11,771 bases of DNA from positions 1 through 11,771 of the forward strand of contig CALGRZ010000043.1 in assembly GCA_937880705.1 (NCBI GenBank), read 5' to 3'. Shown here piece by piece: positions 1-8,786 of this stretch. The number at the start of each line of letters is the position of its first letter. The first letter of the stretch is position 1. Origin of the DNA: an uncultured Alistipes sp. (GTDB taxonomy: Bacteria > Bacteroidota > Bacteroidia > Bacteroidales > Rikenellaceae). Made by a program: the position numbers and the translations under genes. The notes under the pieces were generated by a model that did not search any database, had not been told where the DNA came from, and was given only the letters and a program-made list of their open reading frames with translations.

Positions 1-100
1 CCCATCTCTTCCCATCTCTTCCCATCTCTTCCCATCTCTTCCCATCTCTTCCTATTCAGTCCCATCTCTTCCTATTCAGTCCTATCTCTTCCTATTAAGC
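1..100. repeat. Array of degenerate 10-bp tandem units (CCYATNNNNN)
   Basis: Ten consecutive decamers are read without a gap. CCCATCTCTT occurs five times, followed by CCTATTCAGT, CCCATCTCTT, CCTATTCAGT, CCTATCTCTT and CCTATTAAGC. The first five bases (CCYAT) are nearly constant and the last five vary between a CTCTT form and a TCAGT form. The first 50 bases are almost pure pyrimidine on this strand. The same unit family, on both strands, builds the modules between nifJ and guaB. The array probably continues past the left window edge, so its real length and any associated core are not visible. It ends about 50 bp before a promoter. Confidence 0.9.
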
Positions 101-147
101 CTCCCTGTTATAAACACCCTCAAAATTGTTCTATGAGTTGTATCGCT

Positions 148-179
148 ATTGCAAAATCAAAATAGTTTTCATACCTTTG
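148..179 (+). promoter_or_regulatory. Predicted Bacteroidetes-type promoter of the isochorismatase-family gene
   Basis: TACCTTTG at 172-179 matches the Bacteroidetes -7 element TAnnTTTG. ATTG at 148-151 sits 20 bp upstream as the -33 element. The predicted transcript start is near 186, leaving an untranslated leader of about 37 nt before the ATG at 223. There is no obvious Shine-Dalgarno sequence, which is usual in this phylum. Confidence 0.65.
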
Positions 180-222
180 AATTAGTTTTACCTTATATTT
201 AATATAGATAACCTTTAAGACT

Positions 223-774
223 ATGAAAAAGCTGAACAAACCGGCTATTTTGGTTGTTGACATGCTCAACGACTTTGTCTATGGAGCCCTCACCTGTGAG
301 CGAGGCAAGGCCATTGTGCCCGCGACAGCACGATTGTTGGATGCTGCTCGTGAGGCGGGTATTCCTGTTATCTTCTGCAACGATGCGCACCGTGCAGGTA
401 TCGACCGTGAGCTCACCATCTGGGGTGACCACGCCATTGCAGGCACTCCCGGTGCAGAGGTTATCCCCGAGCTGAAGCTCTCGGAGCGTGACTATGTTGT
501 GCCCAAGCGTCGTTACAGCGGCTTCTTCCAGACCGACCTCGACATCCTGCTCAAGGAGCTGGGTGTTGAGACCGTGGTGATGACGGGTCTGCATGCCCAC
601 ATGTGTGTGCGTCACACCTCGGCAGATGCCTTCTCGCTGGGCTACGACGTGGTTGTTGCCAAGGAGGCTACCGACTCATTCACCGAGGAGGACTACCTGG
701 GTGGTCTGGCCTACCTGAAGCAGTGCTACGGTGCCGATGCCTACACCAACGACGAGCTTATAGCGATGTTCTAA
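223..774 (+). CDS. Isochorismatase/nicotinamidase-like cysteine hydrolase
   Basis: This is a 183-residue single-domain cytoplasmic hydrolase of the isochorismatase superfamily, at the family's usual length. The expected catalytic triad is visible: D13 in VVDMLNDF, K95 in VVPKRRYSGFF and nucleophile C128 in HAHMCVRH. A nicotinamidase-style metal site is also suggested by D54 and H56 (NDAH) and H70, which lies just before the GTPGAE loop at 74-79. These features favour an amidase acting on nicotinamide or a similar small amide over a true isochorismatase, but the substrate cannot be read from the sequence. No enterobactin-type or pnc gene is adjacent. The gene has its own predicted promoter and a strong terminator, so it appears monocistronic. 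It ends with two consecutive stop codons (TAA TAG). The family assignment is firm and the substrate is inferred. Confidence 0.92.
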   Translation: MKKLNKPAILVVDMLNDFVYGALTCERGKAIVPATARLLDAAREAGIPVIFCNDAHRAGIDRELTIWGDHAIAGTPGAEVIPELKLSERDYVVPKRRYSGFFQTDLDILLKELGVETVVMTGLHAHMCVRHTSADAFSLGYDVVVAKEATDSFTEEDYLGGLAYLKQCYGADAYTNDELIAMF

Positions 775-793
775 TAGTCGTCATTCGATCAAC

Positions 794-829
794 GGGGCTG
801 ATCCCTCTTTGGGGGTTAGCCCCTTTTTT
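794..829 (+). terminator. Rho-independent terminator after the cysteine hydrolase gene
   Basis: Arms at 794-805 and 812-823 form a 12-bp stem, closed throughout if G-U pairs are allowed, with a 6-nt loop. Six T residues follow (824-829). It starts 19 bp after the stop codon. Confidence 0.93.
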
Positions 830-860
830 ATGCCCAAAACGGCGTTTTTGAGGTCTACAT

Positions 861-891
861 TTTGTCGTTTGAAAAAGTTACATTATATTTG
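861..891 (+). promoter_or_regulatory. Predicted Bacteroidetes-type promoter of the lipoprotein gene
   Basis: TTTG at 861-864, a 19-bp spacer and TATATTTG at 884-891 fit the -33/-7 consensus fully. Transcription would begin near 898, giving a leader of about 113 nt. The leader contains a short possible hairpin (GGCGTG near 933 with CACGCT near 957) and an AAGGAG at 964-969, which is too far from the ATG at 1011 to serve as its ribosome binding site. Confidence 0.75.
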
Positions 892-1010
892 TATGTTCAA
901 ATAAGTGCGCAAATAGCCAATGAACAAGTTGGGGCGTGTGTGCCGCCTAAAAGAGCCACGCTTTAAGGAGTGAGAATAGAAAGATAATTTATTAATACCT
1001 AAAACAGACT

Positions 1011-2690
1011 ATGAAAAGAATCAATTGGATGATGTCGTTGCTTCTCTGTGCAGCGATTGCTTTTATTGGTTGTGACAAGGAGCCCGAGCCCGCCAAGCCC
1101 GTGGCACTCGACTTCGAGGTCGTTATCGACCAGACCACTACCACGTCGGTGACCTACAGCGTTACGCCCAACAACTTGGAGGCTGACTACGCCGTATTCT
1201 GCTGCGAGGTTGCCGAGTTGGGTAAGTACGACAGCGAGGCTGCCTTCATCGAGGCTGCCAAGGCCGAGCTGAACATGGCCGAGCATGCCCGCCGTGGTGC
1301 CGTGAGTGCCGCAGTTATCGAGGGCCTGGTGGCAAACAAGGGTTACTACCTGCTCGTCGTAGGTGTTGATCCGGCTAATGGCTACGCTACCAACTCGGAG
1401 ATTAAGAAGGCATCGTTCCGCACCGAGGCTGTGCAGAACGTGATATGCACCTTCGAGGTGGATGTCGATGTTGAGGATAACAACGTGACAATGCTCGTGG
1501 AGCCCTCGGATCGTGAGGTTAGCTGGACACTCGTAACCGTAGATCAGCTGCGTTATGTCGAGCTTGTAGACTCGTTTGGCGAATACAAGATGACCCGCGA
1601 GCAGGTGCTTGCCGACTACTTCGAGGAGGCCTACAACGCCCTGGTTGAGGGTGGCGCAACAGCCGAGGAGGCCGCTGCCGAGCTGGTTAAGTCTAACAAC
1701 CAGAGAGTCAAGCTGCTCAACATGGAGCCCAAGACACAGTTCGTATACCTGGTGGCTGCCGTGAACTATGCGGCCGGTGGCGTTACCGTGATCTCGGAGG
1801 TTACCGAGGGTCGCTTCACCACGGGTGATCTGCCCTTGCCCGATGCAGGCTTTAATGTTACGGCTACCGACGTGGGTGCCTATAGCCTTATTATCAATGT
1901 AGATGCCTACAACGAGGATGTATACTACTTCCCCTCGGTATCGTTTATGGGCTCATACGACGAGGCTGCCCTCATCGACCAGGTTCATAAGATCTACAAC
2001 GAGCAGTATCAGCTCATCCTCATCAAGTATAAGGATAACCCCGACGCTGTTACCCCCGAGGTAGTCATGGAGGAGTCTCTGTACTTCGCCAAGGGCGATC
2101 GTTCGTTCACCGTGAAGAACGTGCCTCCCCAGACAGGCGTTATGTGCGCACTCTTCGTGATGCGTACCAACACGGGTAAGGTAGGTGAGGTCTACACCTA
2201 CGAGAACCTGGCCACCACGGCAGCACCCTGCAACATCACCCCCACAATCGAGCTGGTGGGCATCTACTCGGGTGACGAGGAGAATGGCGAGGTGTTGGGC
2301 GATGCAACGGCTACGGCCGGTCGTCCCATCATCGTGGCCAAGACCTCTAACTTCGAGGGTGCCTCGGCGGTATATGCGGTATATGGTGAGCGCGATCGTA
2401 CAGACACTATGACCTCGCCCTTTACCGATACCAACCTGTTGTGGTACTACGACAACTGGGTAAATGTTAACATGGATGCCCCCTACACATTCCACGTTGC
2501 CAACTGGGATCAGGTGGCACACCTCTTCGCCTATGCCAAGGATAGCAACGGCATTGAGGGTGGTGTAGGTCGCTGCAAGTACACCGTTAGCAGCTTGGAC
2601 GAGGTAGACCCGATCTCGGAGCTCAAGGAGTACTACGACCAGGCTATGGCCTCGCAGTCGGCACTCCCCGCCTCGCTGGTTACCTTCTAA
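1011..2690 (+). CDS. Multidomain lipoprotein with four tandem beta-sandwich-like repeats
   Basis: This 559-residue protein is predicted to be exported and lipidated. A basic start (MKR) and hydrophobic stretch lead to a lipobox ending FIGC, with C21 as the lipidated cysteine. The residues after it (DKEPEPE-like, acidic) resemble the Bacteroidetes lipoprotein export signal, so surface exposure is plausible. The mature part divides into about four repeats, near residues 31-138, 144-272, 279-402 and 408-528, each starting with beta-strand-like sequence. The first three contain a helical insertion (for example YDSEAAFIEAAKAEL) and close with a strand pair and a glycine-rich turn, consistent with fibronectin-III-like modules. 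No catalytic motif is apparent. The role is unknown: an adhesin, a binding scaffold or an envelope structural protein are all possible. The gene is flanked by its own promoter and terminator and no SusCD pair is adjacent. The lipoprotein call is firm, and the fold is inferred. Confidence 0.85.
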   Translation: MKRINWMMSLLLCAAIAFIGCDKEPEPAKPVALDFEVVIDQTTTTSVTYSVTPNNLEADYAVFCCEVAELGKYDSEAAFIEAAKAELNMAEHARRGAVSAAVIEGLVANKGYYLLVVGVDPANGYATNSEIKKASFRTEAVQNVICTFEVDVDVEDNNVTMLVEPSDREVSWTLVTVDQLRYVELVDSFGEYKMTREQVLADYFEEAYNALVEGGATAEEAAAELVKSNNQRVKLLNMEPKTQFVYLVAAVNYAAGGVTVISEVTEGRFTTGDLPLPDAGFNVTATDVGAYSLIINVDAYNEDVYYFPSVSFMGSYDEAALIDQVHKIYNEQYQLILIKYKDNPDAVTPEVVMEESLYFAKGDRSFTVKNVPPQTGVMCALFVMRTNTGKVGEVYTYENLATTAAPCNITPTIELVGIYSGDEENGEVLGDATATAGRPIIVAKTSNFEGASAVYAVYGERDRTDTMTSPFTDTNLLWYYDNWVNVNMDAPYTFHVANWDQVAHLFAYAKDSNGIEGGVGRCKYTVSSLDEVDPISELKEYYDQAMASQSALPASLVTF

Positions 2691-2719
2691 ACCTGCGAAA
2701 GAGTCTGATAGAAAAGATG

Positions 2720-2755
2720 AAGCCTGCCCGACTGTTCGGGCGGGCTTTGTTGTTC
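2720..2755 (+). terminator. Rho-independent terminator after the lipoprotein gene
   Basis: GCCTGCCCGA (2722-2731) pairs with TCGGGCGGGC (2736-2745) around the loop CTGT, with one G-U pair. AA at 2720-2721 and TT at 2746-2747 extend the stem. The T-rich tail (TTTGTTGTT) follows. Confidence 0.92.
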
Positions 2756-2760
2756 TATGG

Positions 2761-2866
2761 CCGTCAGCCCCTCCCCGCCACCGCACCCACCGCACTCACC
2801 CCACCCACTGCGCCCCCTTGTCGGCCCTCCCTTGGCAGCCCCGCCACACCCCCATGCACGGCCTTC
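2761..2866. other. C-rich, G-poor intergenic block with a minus-strand G-quadruplex motif
   Basis: This non-coding stretch between the lipoprotein terminator and the nifJ promoter is dominated by C on the plus strand. C-runs at 2799-2802, 2804-2806, 2813-2817, 2825-2827 and 2829-2831 are separated by 1, 6, 7 and 1 bases. The minus strand therefore satisfies the usual G3+N1-7 quadruplex pattern. Open frames across it have a composition driven by proline codons and no family resemblance, so I do not call a gene. Confidence 0.6.
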
Positions 2867-2956
2867 CGCTTGTGGAAATATAGTCCAATTTTTAGGCTCG
2901 CGTATGGCGATGTGTGACTATGATTTTCAGTGTTAAAAAGTTAACAACGAAAATTC

Positions 2957-2987
2957 TATGATATTTCGAGCGAAATGTGTACCTTTG
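2957..2987 (+). promoter_or_regulatory. Predicted promoter of nifJ
   Basis: TACCTTTG at 2980-2987 is an exact match to TAnnTTTG and identical to the -7 element of the hydrolase gene upstream. The -33 position holds TATG (2957-2960, 19-bp spacing) in place of TTTG, so the upstream element is imperfect. The predicted start is near 2994, giving a leader of about 142 nt. Confidence 0.6.
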
Positions 2988-3007
2988 CGGCGGTTTTGCC
3001 CAAAATG

Positions 3008-3096
3008 CGGAACAAGAATTGTTGCCGTCGTAAGTGGCCGAGCTCTCCACCGCCTTATGAATTACCCCTTTGGGGTAGCGAGCGGGGTGGTTGGAG
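3008..3096 (+). promoter_or_regulatory. Foldable 5' leader of nifJ (candidate cis-regulatory RNA)
   Basis: Three stems can be drawn in the predicted nifJ leader. The first pairs CGG-AACAA (3008-3015) with TTGTT-G-CCG (3019-3027) around GAA. The second is an outer stem pairing CTCC-ACCGCC (3045-3054) with GGTGGT-T-GGAG (3086-3096, one bulged T). The third, inside it, pairs TACCCC (3063-3068) with GGGGTA (3072-3077) around TTT. No T-run follows, so this is not an ordinary terminator. It does not match a riboswitch class I can recognise. Pairings were drawn by eye without energy calculation. Confidence 0.4.
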
Positions 3097-3135
3097 TCGT
3101 GCAGATGAAATAATAACTTAATTTAGGAAAGAAAT

Positions 3136-6652
<3,517 letters not shown>

Positions 6653-6654
<2 letters not shown>

Positions 6655-6780
6655 TTTGATGTGATAAGGGGTCATCTGCGGCCTCTCAATCGTTGGGCTG
6701 AATGGGAAATACGTCAAGTATGTCCCATCCAGCCCAACCTCTTTATCGAGACCACATCTAACCCCTTCTGACATCAAATT
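6653..6780. repeat. 128-bp imperfect palindrome abutting the nifJ stop codon
   Basis: The outer arms 6653-6672 and 6761-6780 are complementary at 18 of 20 positions, and the left arm overlaps the nifJ stop codon. The centre is a long hairpin at 6692-6738. It has 9 bp (GTTGGGCTG with CAGCCCAAC), one mismatch, 6 bp (ATGGGA with TCCCAT), one mismatch, 4 bp (ATAC with GTAT) and a 5-nt loop. The intervening arms (6673-6691 and 6739-6760) are only partly complementary. It could be a palindromic miniature element, a repetitive extragenic palindrome, or a 3'-end stabilising or terminating structure. It encodes no protein I can support. Confidence 0.75.
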
Positions 6781-6822
6781 CGGTAGTGGTGATAAGGGAC
6801 TATCTGCGGCCTCTCAATCGTT
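6661..6822 (+). repeat. 34-bp direct repeat, two copies (6661-6694 and 6789-6822)
   Basis: Both copies begin GTGATAAGGG and end ATCTGCGGCCTCTCAATCGTT-type sequence, with only three differing positions (10th to 13th base area), that is 31 of 34 identical. The copies are 128 bp apart. Each is followed at once by a hairpin, but the hairpins differ in sequence: the first is the centre of the palindrome at 6692-6738 and the second is the terminator at 6823-6853. The listed span covers both copies and the sequence between them. Confidence 0.85.
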
Positions 6823-6853
6823 AGACCCCGAGGTGGAAGCCTCGGGGTCTTTT
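6823..6853 (+). terminator. Rho-independent terminator of nifJ
   Basis: AGACCCCGAGG (6823-6833) pairs perfectly over 11 bp with CCTCGGGGTCT (6840-6850) around the loop TGGAAG, and a TTTT run follows (6850-6853). The stem is identical to that of the guaA terminator. It lies 168 bp after the nifJ stop because the palindrome and direct repeat intervene. Confidence 0.92.
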
Positions 6854-6855
6854 GT

Positions 6856-7018
6856 ATAGGAAGAGATAGGACTAAATAGGAAGAGATAGGAAGAAATAGG
6901 ACTAAATAGGAAGTTTCGGGATAGCATGTTGCTACCGGGTAAATGTCGGCCGCGCTTAATCCTATCAAGTCCTATTCAGTCCTATTCAGTCCTATCAAGT
7001 CCTATTGACTGCGCTAAA
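6856..7018. repeat. Composite repeat module A: inverted decamer arms around a 43-bp core
   Basis: The left arm (6856-6912) is five 10-bp units of the types AAGAGATAGG, AAGAAATAGG and ACTAAATAGG. The right arm (6961-7010) is five units of the types CCTATCAAGT, CCTATTCAGT and CCTATTGACT. The arms are inverted copies of one family: left ATAGGACTAAATAGG differs from the reverse complement of right CCTATTCAGTCCTAT at one position. The core, 6918-6960, holds the dyad TAGCA-TGT-TGCTA (6922-6934) and the palindrome CGGCCG (6947-6952). The module closes with GACTGCGCTAAA (7007-7018). No coding potential or transposase is seen. Confidence 0.88.
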
Positions 7019-7143
7019 ATAGGAAGAGATAGGAAGAAATAGGACGAGATAGGGATAGCATGTTGCTACCGGATAAATTGTCGGCCGCGCTAATACCCAT
7101 CGAGTCCTATTCAGTCCTATCAAGTCCTATCGACTGCGCCAAA
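7019..7143. repeat. Composite repeat module B: second copy with shorter arms
   Basis: This repeats module A directly, immediately downstream. Three left-arm units (AGGAAGAGAT, AGGAAGAAAT, AGGACGAGAT at 7021-7050) lead to a core at 7052-7094. The core differs from core A by one substitution and two compensating single-base indels. The same dyad TAGCA-TGT-TGCTA lies at 7056-7068 and CGGCCG at 7082-7087. A right arm of about three units (7095-7131) ends in GACTGCGCCAAA (7132-7143), matching the tail of module A except for one base. The core is therefore far better conserved than the arm lengths, which differ (five against three units). Confidence 0.88.
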
Positions 7144-7198
7144 CTGCGCCCCGCCCGCGCCCCATCCGCGCCCCATCCGCGCCAAACTGCACCCCCGA
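7144..7198. other. C-rich block with an 11-bp tandem repeat and a minus-strand G-quadruplex motif
   Basis: CGCGCCCCATC is repeated in tandem at 7156-7166 and 7167-7177, with a partial third copy to 7183. C-runs at 7149-7152, 7154-7156, 7160-7163 and 7171-7174 with spacers of 1, 3 and 7 bases give a canonical quadruplex pattern on the minus strand. GCGCCAAACTGC occurs at both sides of the block. The block separates the decamer modules from the guaB promoter. Confidence 0.6.
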
Positions 7199-7231
7199 TA
7201 CAAAAAAATGTTAACAAAATAACACTCCACT

Positions 7232-7263
7232 ATTGCGGTTCTCAAAAATTTTCTTTAATTTTG
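7232..7263 (+). promoter_or_regulatory. Predicted promoter of the guaBA operon
   Basis: TAATTTTG at 7256-7263 fits TAnnTTTG, and ATTG at 7232-7235 lies 20 bp upstream as the -33 element. The predicted start is near 7270, giving a short leader of about 26 nt with no room for a purine riboswitch; none is seen. Confidence 0.65.
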
Positions 7264-7295
7264 TGCGCAACATAAAATAAATAAACCTGATTGCT

Positions 7296-8771
7296 ATGTC
7301 TTTTATCGATGAAAGGGTACAGACAACAGGTCTCACATTTGATGATGTGTTGCTCGTACCGGCCTATTCTGAGGTTCTGCCTCGCGAAGTGTCGACCGTG
7401 GGTCGTTTCTCTCGCAATATCACTTTGAACATACCTATCGTGTCCGCAGCCATGGACACCGTGACCGAAGCTACGCTGGCCATCGCTCTGGCTCGCGAGG
7501 GTGGTATCGGTGTTATCCACAAGAACATGTCTATCGCGGCACAGGCAGCCCACGTTCGTCGTGTTAAGCGTGCCGAGAGCGGTATGATCTACGACCCCGT
7601 GACCATCAGCAAGGACAACACCGTGGGTGATGCTCTGCAGCTGATGCAGGAGAACAAGATCGGAGGCATCCCCGTTGTCGACGAGCAGGGTCTGCTCATC
7701 GGCATTGTCACCAACCGCGACCTCCGCTTCCAGAGCGACATGGAGCGCAAGATCGAGGAGGTGATGACCAAGGATAACATCGTCACCACACACGACACCG
7801 ACCTTAAGCTCGCCGCCGAGGTGCTGCTGGCCAACAAGATTGAGAAGCTCCCCGTGGTGGACGATCGCAATAAGCTCATCGGCCTGATCACCTATCGCGA
7901 CATCACCAAGCTCAAGGATAACCCCAACGCCTGCAAGGATGCCAAGGGTCGTCTGCGTGTAGCTGCCGGCATCGGCATCACACCCGACGCCATGGATCGT
8001 GTTGCTGCGCTGGTTGCCGAGGAGGTTGATGCCGTAGTTCTGGACTCGGCACACGGCCACACCAAGGGTGTTGTAGGCCTGCTGCGCCAGATCAAGGAGA
8101 CCTATCCTAACCTCGACGTTGTAGTGGGTAACATCGCCACTGCCGAGGCTGCGAAGTACCTCATCGAGAATGGTGCCGACGGCATCAAGGTGGGTATCGG
8201 CCCCGGCTCGATCTGTACCACCCGTATCATCGCAGGTGTGGGTGTACCCCAGCTCTCGGCCATCTACGACGCCTCGACAGAGGCCAAGAAGGCCGGCGTG
8301 CCCATCATCGCCGATGGTGGTCTGCGCTACTCGGGTGACATAGTTAAGGCATTGGCAGCAGGTGGTAATTGCGTTATGGTAGGCTCTATGTTTGCAGGTG
8401 TTGAGGAGTCGCCCGGCGACACGATCATCTACAACGGCCGTAAGTTCAAGGCCTACCGTGGCATGGGCTCTATCGACGCCATGAAGGCCGGCTCGGCAGA
8501 CCGCTACTTCCAGAAGGGCTCGGAGGGTAACATCATGAAGCTCGTGCCCGAGGGCATCGTAGGTCGTGTCCCCTTCAAGGGTAAGCTCTCGGAGACCGTC
8601 TACCAGCTCGTTGGCGGTATCCGTGCAGGTATGGGCTACTGCGGTGCCAAGGATATCGAGACATTGCAGCAGGCGCGCTTCATCCGCATCACATCGAGTG
8701 GTGTGACGGAGAACCACCCCCACGACATCACCATCACCAGCGAGACACCTAACTACTCGCGTGGCGAATAA
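7296..8771 (+). CDS. guaB: IMP dehydrogenase
   Basis: This 491-residue protein catalyses NAD-dependent oxidation of IMP to XMP, the committed step of guanine nucleotide synthesis, in the cytoplasm. It has the normal bacterial length and architecture. The catalytic barrel opens with [20 protein letters not shown]. It is interrupted by a pair of CBS domains at about residues 99-215, the usual site of adenine/guanine nucleotide control. The barrel then resumes with [11 protein letters not shown]. The active-site loop [11 protein letters not shown] supplies nucleophile C307, and [12 protein letters not shown] with RYFQ marks the mobile flap region. The C-terminal segment, ending ETPNYSRGE, is intact. 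The start at 7296 gives the conserved N-terminus. guaA begins 15 bp downstream, so the two consecutive enzymes of GMP synthesis are almost certainly cotranscribed. Confidence 0.98.
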   Translation: MSFIDERVQTTGLTFDDVLLVPAYSEVLPREVSTVGRFSRNITLNIPIVSAAMDTVTEATLAIALAREGGIGVIHKNMSIAAQAAHVRRVKRAESGMIYDPVTISKDNTVGDALQLMQENKIGGIPVVDEQGLLIGIVTNRDLRFQSDMERKIEEVMTKDNIVTTHDTDLKLAAEVLLANKIEKLPVVDDRNKLIGLITYRDITKLKDNPNACKDAKGRLRVAAGIGITPDAMDRVAALVAEEVDAVVLDSAHGHTKGVVGLLRQIKETYPNLDVVVGNIATAEAAKYLIENGADGIKVGIGPGSICTTRIIAGVGVPQLSAIYDASTEAKKAGVPIIADGGLRYSGDIVKALAAGGNCVMVGSMFAGVEESPGDTIIYNGRKFKAYRGMGSIDAMKAGSADRYFQKGSEGNIMKLVPEGIVGRVPFKGKLSETVYQLVGGIRAGMGYCGAKDIETLQQARFIRITSSGVTENHPHDITITSETPNYSRGE

Positions 8772-8786
8772 TAGAAATATATAGGT

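Noticed and set aside
1..100. Possible CRISPR array
   Set aside because: Units are 10 bp and contiguous with no unique spacers, and no cas gene is present. It is a simple degenerate tandem array.
1953..2795. A 280-codon antisense frame opposite the lipoprotein, and similar frames at 3706-4305, 4801-5454 and 9462-10199
   Set aside because: All are shadows of the real genes with the same codon-bias signature, and none has a promoter or recognisable domain.
2717..2917. Small open frame across the terminator and C-rich block
   Set aside because: It begins inside the terminator region, is composed mostly of Pro/Ala/Thr codons forced by base composition, and has no conserved motif.
6856..7143. 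Insertion sequence or origin of replication
   Set aside because: No transposase, no clear target-site duplication, no DnaA-box cluster and no replication gene were found. The element is described as an unclassified repeat instead.
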